61,232 nucleotides of DNA from NCBI GenBank assembly GCA_051530055.1, contig JBMGUZ010000010.1, forward strand, positions 1-61,232, written 5' to 3'. This document shows positions 44,299 to 57,200 of this stretch, piece by piece (within the stretch, counting starts at the first letter, position 1; each line of letters starts with the position of its first letter). This stretch comes from Neoechinorhynchus agilis (taxonomy: Eukaryota; Acanthocephala). A program made the translations under genes and the position numbers. Below the pieces are notes generated by a model. It saw only the letters and a list, made by a program, of their open reading frames with translations. It had not been told where the DNA came from and made no database searches.

Positions 44299-46885
44299 CT
44301 ACGCTACACATCGCACCCTCGAAGAAGCCTTCAAAGAAACGCGTAGGTTAATAGAGATGAGGTCAGCGTGCTGCGCGAGAGCAATAAAGAGAGTGTTGTC
44401 ACCGGGCTTGTTCTTTTTTGGGGATGAACGCAAGAAGGGGCACCCTAACTGGGCAGGGAGTCGCTTGAGAGCAGATATTTCCAAAATAGAACGTCACAAG
44501 CTGGGTCGAGCGCTCACCCCAGAAGCCTGGCTCAAAGTCCTCGGTGATTTCAATGGGCTGCCAGAGGCGGTGGCAAAGGAATTCACGAACCCACCACAAG
44601 GGTACGAGAGCAAAGTGAAGCTATCACTGGTTTCGGCGATCAAGTGCTTCATGCGGGTGTTTTCCGAAAGAGGAGAGCTCTTGGCCGAAGCCCTAGCGGC
44701 GCAGTCAGGGATGAATGTCAGTGCGGTGACGAATTTGGTGTTGCTTTTGGGATGTTGCTGGGAGAGTGGAATGGAAAAACTGATGCACGAAAGCAAACTC
44801 CACTTGCTTCCATTAGCAGACTGGTCAAAGGTCAAGGAAGAGTTTGACAAGATGCGACAAACAGGCTACGTGGGCATGGAGGAATTCAACCCGCGTTTGG
44901 CATTCCGGCTTCGGAGAATGATAGCGATTACAGGAAGGAGTCTGAAGAGCGCAGATTGGAAGAATGAAAAGGAGACCATGAACGGTTTGGGACCAGCCAG
45001 TCGCCATCGGCCCTGGTTTAAGGTGGGTAGGACTGGTCATTGGGAAGCAAAGGAGGACAACGCGAAAATGAGAAGGTTAATTCGACAGTACGCAGGTGAG
45101 CTCGTGCGGACCCAGCGGTTTGTGGAGTCTGTCGACCACTGGTGATCAAGGCGCAGTGTTTTCACCCCAGCCGGCTCTTCCTCAATGGATAAACGCACGG
45201 TGGAGGAACTAACTGGTTTCAAAGCGGCAGAAATGAACAAGAAGATAGCGGTGGAACTGGTGAGTAGAGAAGAGGTCCTATCTCATTTGGATTCACCACC
45301 GCATACAATTGTGAGGACGTCGACCAAACATGAGCCAGGACACAAGAACAGACCGCTATATGCCTCAGATGACATGCACTCGTTCATTTCTGCATATGCG
45401 ACAGGGAACATGGAGCGCGCCTACCACAAGCATGGAGTGTGCATATCCCAGCAGCCTGAAGATGTGCTGGGATGGGTTCAGAAACATTGGAAGCGGCCAA
45501 AGGAATGGGCAGTTTCATACGACTTTTCAAGTTACAATCAGCATCATCGACCGAGAGACCTAGCAGATATTGATCTAGGGGCCGCGGCGGCATGGCTGCG
45601 AAGAGCAACAACGGAGGTGGGAGTAGAAACGACACGCATGGCGTGTTTGGAAAAAGCAGCTGCATCTTTGTGGACAGCAGGCAGCCATTACGTACGGTTC
45701 GCCAGGTTCGGGGAATCACCTGAGCTGCCCCAAGAGAGGGTCTTCGCAGGGCTAATCACAGGCACGAGGAATACGGCTAGGGATAACACGCTAATGCATC
45801 AGGTATACAACCATCACATCCTAGAAAATCTCAGGAATACAACAGGAATAAGCATCAGTTTTGAGGACACAATCAAGTCAGGGGATGACGAAGTTGTGTT
45901 CACAGGAGATTGGCTGAGTGCATTGGCTTACGTGAGGATGGTTGAGCTATCTGGTTACGAAGGTAAGAAACAGAAGCTGCTGATATCAGAGGGTGGAGCA
46001 GAGTTCTTGCAGTTGATGTGTGACAAGAATGAGCCCATTCCCTCTTACCCACTCGCCCCCGTATTGGCTACTTACAGTTCAGGCAACTGGTATAAGAATG
46101 CAGTAAGAGACTTGGTGGGATTGATCCCATCAGTAGGAGCGCAGGTGATGAATATGGTGAGAGAAGGCATGGATGGGGAATTCGGCAGGCAGATAGCAGT
46201 GGAGACAATAAACTGGTTCATGCAAATGCCAGAAAATGAGTCAATGAGAAAGTTGCCCTGGCAAGAGCTTAAATATGACAGTAACCTGCCACTATTAGGA
46301 TGGCTGGGACTGAGAGGAAGGCTTGCATTGAAAGAGCCCAAACTAAAGCCAAGTGGCCAACTTGCACTAAAATTGGAAGCAGCCCCTGAACTGGCTCAGG
46401 ATGATCTGATGAGGATGGAGAACCCTTACTGGGAGATGGCTGACAGAGTGGGTCAAAAGGCAACCAAAAGAGACAGGAAAGCAAGAGCCTATGCGGCGCT
46501 GATACGCCATGATCTCGACAAGGATTACTGCAATGAAATACAGAAGCAGTTCGATGAGGCAGGAATACCGCGATTGGTCAGACAGTTGGTGTTCACCCAA
46601 GTGGATTTAGAACAAGTGGAACGGGACAAGGCCAAAGCAGCAGCATTTGTAAAGCAACATTCACAGAGAGCATTCGCACGAAGTAGGGATCGTACATTGG
46701 AGGTCGTTTGCGCAAAATATGGCGTGCCAGTTGAATTGGTCCGGCGTTTGGTTTCTGCGGACAACTTGGGTCATCTCCCGCCCAGAGAAAGAGGAGAAAT
46801 AATGACAGCACTAAGGAGAGAGGAATACAACGCACTGCGTGTCAATGAAGGACAGAGCAACCATAAAATCGCAAGGAGATAAGAT
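44299..46885 (+). pseudogene. Toti-like virus fossil: RNA-dependent RNA polymerase, nearly whole
   Basis: The best-kept viral gene here. The N-terminal part reads SIYATHRTLEEAFKETRR and FFGDERKKGHPNWAGSR; the catalytic part is open for 565 codons (45185-46882). It holds TSTKHEPGHKNRPLYASDD, motif A SYDFSSYNQHHRP (DxxxYN, as in toti-like viruses), motif B LITGTRNTARDNTLMHQ and motif C SGDDEVVF. The end reads NEGQSNHKIARR then stop. In life such an enzyme copies dsRNA inside the virion. About one or two breaks only, so the copy is young or was maintained. The LINE 5' end replaces whatever preceded it. Confidence 0.8.
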
Positions 46886-47150
46886 TAAAGGCTAACAAAA
46901 AAGGAAGCCAAAGATTTCTCGAGGTCGCCAATAATTTCAAAATATTACTCACGTGCATTGAGACGCTTTTACTCGTCCTCAATATGAAGGTAGCAGCTCC
47001 AAGATCGCTCGATTCATCGGAGAACAAAACAGAACGACGCGAGGGAACGCGGATGCAGCGCAATAGAAAGCGGACGGCGATTTGGAAGATACGAAAAAAC
47101 GACAGAATTCAGGTCCGTTTAATTATTCGGCGGTCGTTTAATTTTTTAGT
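46886..47150 (+). mobile_element. Shared tail plus LINE 5' end, copy
   Basis: From about 46853 (acagagcaaccataaaatcg) through about 47130 the sequence is almost the same as 58396-58675. It carries a LINE leader variant (cctcaatatgaaggtagcag) and the ORF1 start RKRTAIWKIRKNDRIQVRLI, and diverges after ttaattattcggcg. The LINE 5' end thus follows the end of the viral polymerase here and the end of an unrelated frame at 58.4 kb. Confidence 0.65.
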
Positions 47151-47690
47151 TGCCATTTAATCGAACAACAAATTCGGGAAAATTAGGCATGAAAACTGTT
47201 TGCTCGAAGTCTTTTTAAATTCCCAGCGATTTTATTCGTTTTCGTTGGTGTTATGTGAAAAAAGCTCATTATTGAACCGACGGACAGTTCATCGGAATGA
47301 AAATCTACAATCGATTTTTAAGCTCATCAACATATAAAAATCTTTTTTTAATTAGAAGGATTGATTGGTGCTGTAAATAGAAACGTTAAAACTGATTGCG
47401 TTAAAAAAGGAATCGAATACCACGTTCTGCAGCGTTCAGTCATTCGCTGAGAGTGGCAAACAAATTCAGATCAGACGTCTTTGTCCTCTTTCATCCAACT
47501 CATTATAATCTCGAATGATGGCGGCAATACAACTATAAAATCATTTATTCGGTCCATCCGAGCGATGGCCTCATCTTGTCTCGCTGAAGTCGATCTTCCC
47601 AAAAGAAGGATTACACCAAAATTTCCTTTTTTGCTCGATAAAATTCGGATCGAATTATTCATCTGTCCAGCAATGTGCTTAAGAACTCCA
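47151..47690. other. Mostly non-coding stretch
   Basis: AT-rich DNA. A minus-strand frame of 138 codons (47471-47887) spans into the RTE block and reads ILLLGRSTSARQDEAIARMD; its right half is simply the reverse of the conserved RTE sequence, so I do not accept it as a gene. Nothing else seen. Confidence 0.35.
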
Positions 47691-48260
47691 ACTATCGATG
47701 ATTGGAACCCAGCCATCGGGGAAACCTGATGCCGGTCCCAAGCCCGGATAAACGGGGAGGGTTGGCGACTGGAAGGACATCCGGCCGTAAAACTTGCTTC
47801 AAACAACCTCACATGCAAGATCACATCAAAAATCACAATTGAACTTAAGCTCCCCTTCATGCGAGGCGCAGATAATCCTCTCGGCATTTGTGAATAAGTT
47901 TACCAATGAGCGAAAAACTATTGTGCAAGTTGGGGGGCACATTAAATGTGGGTACGATGGCAGGCAAGTCAATGGAAGTAATGAGCATGATGAAAAAAGA
48001 GACGAATTTCAATTCGATGTTTGCAGGAACTACGATGGAAAGGAACGAAGGCGCGAGAATTAGGTAATGGCTACAAACTGAACTATAGTGGATCGAGCAA
48101 TGATAGAAACGGAGTGGGCATTATCTTGGATCAGAAATACAAAGATACGGTGTTGGAAGTTAAGAGATTCACTGATCGAGATGATTTTATATAGATTATT
48201 TATTCAGCACTGGAATTTCACAACATGTTACTTCATTACTGGATCTTTGTATTACATCTT
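47690..48260 (+). mobile_element. RTE-type LINE fragment: conserved 5' block and endonuclease
   Basis: 47725-47800 contains gatgccggtcccaagcccgg and ggaaggacatccggccgtaa, a block that recurs widely next to RTE/BovB-type LINEs in animals. From about 47940 the plus strand reads LNVGTMAGKSMEVMSMMKKE, GNGYKLNYSGSSNDRNGVGI and ILDQKYKDTVLEVKRFTDR. This is the endonuclease wording typical of the clade (GYKLYYSG...RNGVGIxL...VxRxSDR), spread over two or three frames. It ends near 48260; no reverse transcriptase follows. Confidence 0.65.
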
Positions 48261-48299
48261 TAATTTTGAATGACGAAACAAAAATAATTTCTGGATAAA

Positions 48300-48585
48300 T
48301 TATATTGGTTTGTTGATCAGAAGAGAGAGATGTTCAGAGGAGATTAGCTCATTTTTTCGCAACTTCGAGGTCGCACTTGACCAAAGCGTAGGTTCATGTC
48401 GATTCCCACATAAGACAGCGTTAACGGCTCCACGGAAAACTATCACTCCATCCGGACGTCTTCCATCGAAACACCTTAGATTACTTGGCTCGACGATGTT
48501 AGGAATGTTAAAGTGGGATAAAACCACTTTTTGGTGGGTTCCGAGGACGACCGCCTTTAACATTTTTATGAAAAACACCAAGAGA
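48300..48585 (-). mobile_element. LINE C-terminal scrap (KKEGGIRPIA lineage, probable)
   Basis: On the minus strand NIVEPSNLRCFDGRRPDGV matches the post-RT wording of this LINE lineage (EP..L...DG(R/K)RPDG), the segment that in the 15.2-15.6 kb copy lies just upstream of LPWCSGKILVLDFTC. The rest of the frame has no further motif. Short and dead. Confidence 0.5.
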
Positions 48586-48837
48586 AGGAAATTTTATTAT
48601 ATAAATCGGTAGCTTTTATTTCCTTTTCATAAAACATTTTTATCCAAAGTATGGTTTTACTCATTCCAGAATTACTAAATTTTTAATGGCTAATAAAAAT
48701 GGCTTAGATTCTCTTTTAACAAACATGAAACATTTTACTTTCACGAATCGCACAAAGCATGAAGTAATGAAGGATTTACAGAAAATAATATTGATTACTC
48801 GTTCTTCTTTTTGTTAATTCTTTGAGCGAGGGATGGA
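48586..48837. other. AT-rich spacer
   Basis: No gene or repeat recognised. Confidence 0.35.
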
Positions 48838-48985
48838 AGGAGTGCTCCGACGAATTACTGGCGTTCCGAGATCAAGAGCATTCCTCCTACAAAAGATACG
48901 TTTGGCTGTACAACGCGATAAAACCCTGACCGTTACACCAAAACGGCAGCTGAGTGATTCGGAGCAGTGGACTGAATGATCTAAC
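48838..48985 (+). repeat. Short dispersed repeat, copy 3
   Basis: Shares its order of words with 8160-8312: gagcattcctcct, then gttacacca, then gctgagtga and gtg(g/a)actgaatgat-like text. It encodes DELLAFRDQEHSSYKR in one frame, parallel to DESLAIRAQEHSSSKN in copy 1. More diverged than copies 1 and 2 are from each other. Confidence 0.5.
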
Positions 48986-49048
48986 TTGTTATATAAGTAC
49001 TTATTTGATATACTTGATTTAAATAAATAAATTCGATATGCGAACCGG

Positions 49049-50295
49049 TTGCAGTTTATATGTTACAAAGCGGTTTTAAAATTCACATCTTTTGGAGTCG
49101 CTTCCTCTCCCACTTGGTTTCCCGACAATATTATTGACTCAATGGAAATTTCAAAAGAGGATATTTTGTCAGTATGGAGTAGAGGTGTTTCTAGCGCCAA
49201 CGACGCTCTTTCCTGCTCGCCCAAAGTGCTTCAGGTGGTCAATTGGAATGGAAGGTTATCTTTTCAGGATTTATTTAATAAGGTAGGGAAAATAATTATT
49301 CCCAAAAATGATAAAATAATTTCAAGTCCTGGGGATGTTAGACTCATATCTATTCAAAACCCGTTAATTTCTATTATTGAGAAAGTTCTTAATAAAAAAC
49401 TTATGACTTTTCCAGTTAACAAAAATCTTATGCCACCTAATTTTCATGGGTTTGTCCCGGGTAAGGGAGTTAACTCTTTGTTATACGAGTTGCAAAGTTT
49501 TAAAGATCATATCATTGGAGTAAATAAAGTTCTTGTTCAACTAGATATTAACAAGGCATTTGACGCGATTCATCGCACTTTTATTTATGAGGCTATGGCT
49601 TAAGAATCCCTAAAAACTTAAAAAACTAACCAAATTTTTATTTGAGTCAAAATCGTATTTTATATATAACAAATCAATTTTTTACTCGAAATATGGTGTG
49701 CCTCAAGGCTCCCCCTTTCCCCTACTCTTTTCCTTATAGGAATGATTAAAATTTTAAAACAATTAAACAAGAAATATTGTAAATATTGGACCTATGCGGA
49801 AGATTAATTTTTCTTAGTTTTTAATAAAAAGGGAAAAGCTTATTAATCTTATTGGAGATCTTCTTATTAACTTAGATTGCATTTTAAAGAGAGCAAATCT
49901 CGCTGTAAATAGACAAAAAACTTTAATTATCCCCTTAACAAAGACGCTGAGTTTGAGAGCAAAACTCACTACGCTACTATGCGAAAATGATTTAACCAAT
50001 GCTTACTCTGTTAAAAACTGTTTCGGGGTCTTATCTATCAACTTTCCGGCTAGCAACAAAAGAACGGTTCTAAACTCCAATGTGACCTCAGACTACTTTT
50101 AAAACCTCTTGAGGCGGTTTTCTTTTTTGGCAGAGGTAGACCACCGGACCTTAGGCTAACTTTTGCCAAAAATGTTATTAAAAAAGTAAATAATGTAATA
50201 AAACTTCTAGTGTGAAAGAGCGATTGAAGTTTTTCTATGGAAGATTTTTTAACCAAAATTTTAAAGAATGTTTTATCATTGCCAACAGGCACGAT
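49049..50295 (+). mobile_element. LINE reverse transcriptase fragment
   Basis: One open frame at 49049-49603 reads LIIPKNDKIISS-like text followed by PGDVRLISIQNPLISIIEKV, NFHGFVPGKGVNSLLYELQS and LVQLDINKAFDAIHRTFIYE (Asp box). In later frames YGVPQGSPFSPTLF (near 49690) and TYAED (near 49795, in place of YADD) follow. Then comes VFFFGRGRPPDLRLTF near 50120, a post-catalytic segment shared with the 12.5-kb LINE. Stops are frequent after 49600. It is 5'-truncated and dead. Confidence 0.7.
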
Positions 50296-51247
50296 ATACG
50301 AATGGTGAATAGAGATGGAGCAATGATCAAGAAAGTATCTCAGATGCTAAATCGATTTTAGAGGTAATCAAAAAAATGAATTCATACGATATTAAAAAAA
50401 TCTTTTACAAAACAAGGACACAAAAATAGGACAGATAGTCATATGAACCGTTTGTTATTCTATATTTTCGTTATCTATCCATTTCCACATTATTCATAAT
50501 TTGTATATCCCAAACTTTTTGTTATTTGGCCGCTACCATGCAGTCAAAATCTGGGGAGGGATATCCCGATTCCTATAAGACTGCAGAGCGTGCCGGAATA
50601 TCTCGCGGGAGATATTCCTTTTGTTATTTCATTGTTTGTTACTTAATCCTGGTCTCTTCGGCTCCGAGATCAGCCAAACGGAAGAGTCGGGAATATTTGC
50701 AACGAGAACAAGATGGAATAGCTTGGAATTCATAACTCCTTTTTTGTTTTGAGCGAATTTGTATGCTGCGCTCTTAAATAATAAAATAATAATAAAGTTC
50801 GTTGACTTTAGCGATAATAATTCTATGTTTGTACCAATTGTTGGAACATGAAAAAAATCGAATCAAATCACATTCAAAAATTCTAACATTAATTAAAATC
50901 AACTTAAAATTAAAGTAAACGGCAAAGATTTTATCCAGCAATGGAAATAAAATGAATGGCCGTAGGGATTTTCGATACGTTGTATGGAATGTTAGAAAAA
51001 TAGGAGAGGAAAAAGAGAATGGAGTAAGTGATTTTGCTTTAAAAGGATTTTTGGTGAGCATAGCATTGGATTGTTATTGTACGCTTATTGATTTCGAAGT
51101 CCTATTGACCTTGGTAACGCGATTTCATGAATTTAGTGCCCAAATCTACACTTAAGCATCATTTAATATATTTACTCTGTTCCATTTATGGATATTATTT
51201 AGGCTCGGTTGTAGTAGATGGCGGAATAGTAGTTATCGGGTTTCCGT
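50296..51247. other. AT-rich stretch with two weak small frames
   Basis: A plus frame at 50526-50735 (MAATMQSKSGEGYPDSYKTA) and another at 50952-51155 (MNGRRDFRYVVWNVRKIGEE). The second begins somewhat like a LINE endonuclease (YVVWNVRKIG) but has no further motif. Neither is supported as a gene. Satellite array 2 begins at 51248. Confidence 0.3.
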
Positions 51248-54200
51248 CAAGACGTATGAGAGCTATCAATTAGGTCAACAGCCGAACCTTTTTGCACCGC
51301 AGGCTACTCGGACCACCTCATAGAGCTTTCAATTAAGTCACACAATCATGAACCCTTTTTACCACATGCTTCTCTGTCGTTCTAAGAGAGCTATCAATTA
51401 GGTCAACAACACGAACCTTTTTGCACCGCAGGCTACTCGGACCAGCTATTAGAGCTTTCAATTACGTCACACAATCATGAACCCTTTTTACCACATGCTT
51501 CTCTGTCGTTCTAAGAGAGCTATCAATTAGGTCAACAACACGAACCCTTCTGCACCGCAGGCTACTCGGACAACCTCATAGAGCTTTCAATTACGTCACA
51601 CCATCGTGAACCCTTTTTACCACATGCTTCTCTGTCGTTCTAAGAGAGCTATAAATTAGGTCAACAGCACGAACCTTTTTGCACCGCAGGCTACTCGGAC
51701 CAGCTCATAGAGCTTTCAATTACGTCAAACCATCATGAACCCTTTTTACCACATGCTTCTCTGTCGTTCTAAGAGAGCTATCAATTAGGTCAACAGTTCG
51801 AACATTTTTGCACCGCAGGCTACTCGGACCAGCTCATAGAGCTTTCAATTACGTCACACCATCATGAACCTTTTTACCACATGCTTCTCTGTCGTTCTAA
51901 GAGAGCTATCAATTAGGTCAACAACATGAACCTTTTTGCACCGCAGGCTCCTCCGACCACCTCATAGAGCTTTCAATTACGTCACACCATCATGAACACT
52001 TTTTACCACATGCTTCTCTGTCGTTCTAAGAGAGTTATAAATTAGGTCAACAAACATGAACCCTTCTACCACCGGAGGCTCTCGGACCACCTCATAGAGC
52101 TTTCAATTACGTCAAACCATCGTGAACCCTTTTTACCACATGCTTCTCTGTCGTTCTAAGAGAGCTATAAATTAGGTCGCAGCACGAACCTTTTTGCACC
52201 GCAGGCTACTCGGACCAGCTCATAGAGCTTTCAATTACGTCACACCATCATGAACCCTTTTTACCACATGCTTCTCTGTCGTTCTAAGAGAGCTATCAAT
52301 TAGGTCAACAGTTCGAACATTTTTGCACCGCAGGCTACTCGGACCAGCTCATAGAGCTTTCAATTACGTCACACCATCATAAACACTTTTTACCACATGC
52401 TACTCTGTCGTTCTAAGAGAGCTATCAATTAGGTCAACAACACGAACCTTTTTGCACCGCAGGCTACTCGGACAACCTCATAGAGCTTTCAATTACGTCA
52501 CACCATCATGAACACTTTTTGCCACGTGCTTCTCTGTCCTTCTCAGAGAGCTATCAATTAGGTCAACAACAGGAACCTTTTTGCACCGCAGGCTACTCGG
52601 ACCACCTCATAGAGCTTTCCATTACGTCACACCATCATGAACCCTTTTTACCACATGCTTCTCTGTCGTTCTAAGAGAGCTATAAATTAGGTCAACAGCA
52701 CGAACCTTTTTGCACCGCAGGCTACTCGGACCAGCTCATAGAGCTTTCAATTACGTCACACCATCATGAACCCTTTTTACCACATGCTTCTCTGTCGTTC
52801 TAAGAGAGCTATCAATTAGGTCAACAATTCGAACATTTTTGCACCGCAGGCTACTCGGACCAGCTCATAGAGCTTTCAATTACGTCACACCATCATGAAC
52901 CCTTTTTACCACATGCTTCTCTGTCGTTCTAAGAGAGCTATCAATTAGGTCAACAGTTCGAACATTTTTGCACCGCAGGCTACTCGGACCAGCTCATAGA
53001 GCTTTTAATTACGTCACACCATCATGAACACTTTTTACCATATGCTTCTCTGTCGTTCTAAGAGAGCTATCAATTAGGTCAACATCACGAACCTTTTTGC
53101 ACCGCAGGCTACTCGGACCACCTAATAGAGCTTTCAATTACGTCACACCATCATGAACACTTTTTACCACATGCTTCTCTGTCGTTCTAAGAGAGCTATC
53201 AATTAGGTCAACAACACGAGCCTTTTTGCACCGCAGGCTACTCGGACCAGCTCATAGAGCTTTCAATTACGTCACACCAGCATGAACACTTTTTACCACA
53301 TGCTTCTCTGTCGTTCTAAGAGAGTATAGAATTAGGTCCAACAGCACGAACCTTTTTGCACCGCAGGCGCTACTCGGACCAGCTATAAGAGCTTTCAATT
53401 ACGTCAAACCATCATGAACACTTTTTGCCACGTGCTTCTCTGTCCTTCTCAGAGAGCTATCAATTAGGTCAACAACAGGAACCTTTTTGCACCGCAGGCT
53501 CTCGGACCACCTCATAGAGCTTTCCAATTACGTCACACCATCATGAACCCTTTTTACCCATGCTTCTATGTCGTTCTAAGAGAGCTATAAATTAGGTCAA
53601 CAACACGAACTTTTTGCACCGCAGGCTACTCGGACCAGCTCATAGAGCTTTCAATTACGTCACACCATCATGAACACTTTTTATCACATGCTTCTCTGTC
53701 GTTCTTAGAGCGCCATCAATTAGGTCAACAGCACGAACCTTTTTGCACCGCAGGCTACTCGGACCAGCTCATAGAGCTTTCAATTACGTCACACCATCAT
53801 GAACACTTTTTACCACATGCTTCTCTGTCGTTCTAAGAGAGCTATCAATTAGGTCAACAACACGAACCTTTTTGTACCGCAGGCTACTCGGACCAGCGCA
53901 TAGAGCTTTCAATTACGTAACACCATCATGAACCCTTTTTACCACATGCTTCTCTGTCGTTCTAAGAGAGCTATCAATTAGATCAACAACACGAACCTTT
54001 TTGCACCGCAGGCTACTCGGACCAGCTCATAGAGCTTTAAATTACGTCACACCATCATGAACACTTTTTACCACATGCTACTCTGTCGTTCTAAGAGAGC
54101 TATCAATTAGGTCAACAACACGAACCTTTTTGTACCGCAGGCTACTCGGACCAGCTATTAGAGCTTTCAATTACGTCACACCATCATGAACCCTTCTTAC

Positions 54201-57200
54201 CACATGCTTCTATGTCGTTCTAAGAGAGCTATCAATTAGGTCAACAGTTCGAACCTTTTTGCACCGCAGGCAACTCGGACCAGCTGCTAGAGCTTTCAAT
54301 TACGTCACACCATCACGAACCCTTCTTACCACATGCTTCTATGTCGTTCTAAGAGAGCTATCAATTAGGTCAACAGCGCGAACCTTTTTGCACCGCAGGC
54401 TACTCGGACCAGCCCATAGAGCTTTCAATTACGTCACACCATCATGAACCCTTTTTACCACATGCTTCTCTGTCGTTCTAAGAGAGCTATAAATTAGGTC
54501 AACAGTTCGAACCTTTTTGCACCGCAGGCGCTCGGACCAGCTGCTAGAGCTTTCAATTACGTCACACCATCACGAACCCTTCTTACCACATGCTTCTATG
54601 TCGTTCTAAGAGAGCTATCAATTAGGTCAACAGCACGAACCTTTTTTGCACCGCAGGCTACTCGGACCAGCCCATAGAGCTTTCAATTACGTCACACCAT
54701 CATGAACCCTTTTTACCACATGCTTCTCTGTCGTTCTAAGAGTGCTATAAATTAGGTCAACAACACGAACCTTTTTGCACCGCAGGCCACTCGTACCAGC
54801 TATTAGAGCTTTCAATTACGTCACACCATCATGAACCCTTTTTACCACATGCTTCTCTTTCGTTCTAAGAGAGCTATCAATTAGGTCAACAGTTCGAACC
54901 TTTTTGCACCGCAGGCTACTCGGACCAGCTCATAGAGCTTTCAATTACGTCACACCATCATGAACCCTTCTTACCACATGCTTCTATGTCGTTCTAAGAG
55001 AGCTATAAATTAGGTCAACAACACGAACCTTTTTGCACCGCAGGCCACTTGGACCAGCTATTAGAGCTTTCAATTACGTCACACCATCATGAACCCTTCT
55101 TACCACATGCTTCTATGTCGTTCTAAGAGAGCTATCAATCAGGTCAACAGCACGAACCTTTTTGACCCGCAGGCTACTCGAACCAGCCCATAGAGCTTTC
55201 AATTACGTCACACCATCATGAACCCTTTTTACCACATGCTTCTCTGTCGTTCTAAGAGAGCTATCAATTAGGTCAACAGTTCGAAACTTTTTGCACCGCA
55301 GGCTACTCGGACCAGCTCATAGAGCTTTCAATTACGTCACACCATCATAAACCCTTCTTACCACATGCATCTCTGTCGTTCTAAGAGAGCTATAAATTAG
55401 GTCAACAACATGAACCCTTCTGCACCGCAGGCTACTCGGACAACCTCATAGAGCTTTGAATTACGTAACGCCATCATGAACCCTTTTTACCATATGCTTC
55501 TCTGTCGTTCTCAGTTAGCTATCAATTAGGTCAACAATAGGAATCTTTTTGCACCGCAGGCTACTCTGACCAGCTCATAGAGCTTTCAATTACGTCACAC
55601 CATCATGACCACTTTTTACCACATGCTTCTCTGTCGTTCTAAGAGCGCTATCAATTAGGTCAACAGCACGAACCTTTTTGCACCGCAGGCTACTCGGACC
55701 AGTTATTAGAGCTTTCAATTACGTCACACCATCATGAACCCTTTTTAGCACATGCTTCTCTGTCGTTCTAAGAGAGCTATCAATTAGGTCAACAGTTCGA
55801 ACACTTTTTGCACCGCAGGCAACTCGGACCAGCTCATAGAGCTTTCAATTACGTCACACCATCACGAACCCTTCTTACCACATGCTTCTATGTCGTTCTA
55901 AGAGAGCTATCAATTAGGTCAACAACACGAACCTTTTTGCACCGCAGGCTTTCTCGGACCAGCTCATAGAGCTTTCAATTACGTCACACCATCATGAACA
56001 CTTTTACCACATGTTTCTCTGTCGTTCTAAAGAGGCTATCAATTAGGTCAACAGTTCGAACCTTTTTGCACCGCAGGCTGCTCGGACCAGCTCATGGAAG
56101 CTTTCAATTACGTCACACCATTATGAACCCTTCTTACCACATGCTTCTATGTCGTTCTAAGAGAGCTATAAATTAGGTCAACAACATGAACCCTTCTGCT
56201 GCGCAGGCTGCTCCGGACCACCTCATAGAGCTTTCAATTACGTCAAACCATCATGAACACTTTTTACCACATGCTTCTCTGTCGTTCTCAGAGAGCTATC
56301 AATTAGGTCAACAGCACGAACCTTTTTGCACCGCACAGGCCACTCGGACCAGCCCATAGAGCTTTCAATTACGTCACACCATCATGAACCCTTTTTACCA
56401 TATGCTTCTCTGTCGTTCTAAGAGAGCTATCAATTAGGTCAACAACATGAACCCTTCTGCACCGCAGGCTACTCGGACAACCTCATAGAGCTTTCAATTA
56501 CGTAACGCCATCATGAACCCTTTTTACCATATGCTTCTCTGTCGTTCTCAGTTAGCTATCAATTAGGTCAACAACACGAACCTTTTTGCACCGCAGGCCA
56601 CTTGGACCAGCTATTAGAGCTTTCAATTACGTCACACCATGGTACTTTTTACCACATGCTTCTCTGTCGTTCTAAGAGAGCTATCAATTAGGTCAACAGC
56701 ACGAACCTTTTTGCACCGCAGGCTCACTCGGACCACCTCATAGAGCTTTCAATTACGTCATTTTTTTTACCATTATGAACCCTTCTTACCACATGCTTCT
56801 ATGTCGTTCTAAGAGAGCTAAAATTAGGTCAACAACATGAACCCTTCTGCACCGCAGGCTCTCGGACCAGCCCATAGAGCTTTCAATTACGTCACACCAT
56901 CATGAACACTTTTTGCCACGTGCTTCTCTGTCGTTCTAAGAGAGCTATCAATTAGGTCAACAACACGAACCTTTTTGCACCGCAGGCTACTCGGACCAGC
57001 CCATAGAGCTTTCAATTACGTCACACCATCATGAACCCTTTTTACCATATGCTTCTCTGTCGTTCTCAGTTAGCTATCAATTAGGTCAACAATAGGAATC
57101 TTTTTGCACCGCAGGCTACTCGGACCAGCTATTAGAGCTTTCAATTACGTCACACCATCATGAACCCTTTTTAGCACATGCTTCTCTGTCGTTCTAAGAG

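Noticed and set aside
47471-47887. 138-codon minus-strand gene
   Set aside because: Much of it is the reverse of the conserved RTE-type block at 47.7-47.83 kb. I found no support for coding on this strand.
51770-51800. tRNA-like gttcgaac words in the satellite
   Set aside because: No cloverleaf, A box or acceptor stem around them; they are one sequence variant of the satellite unit.
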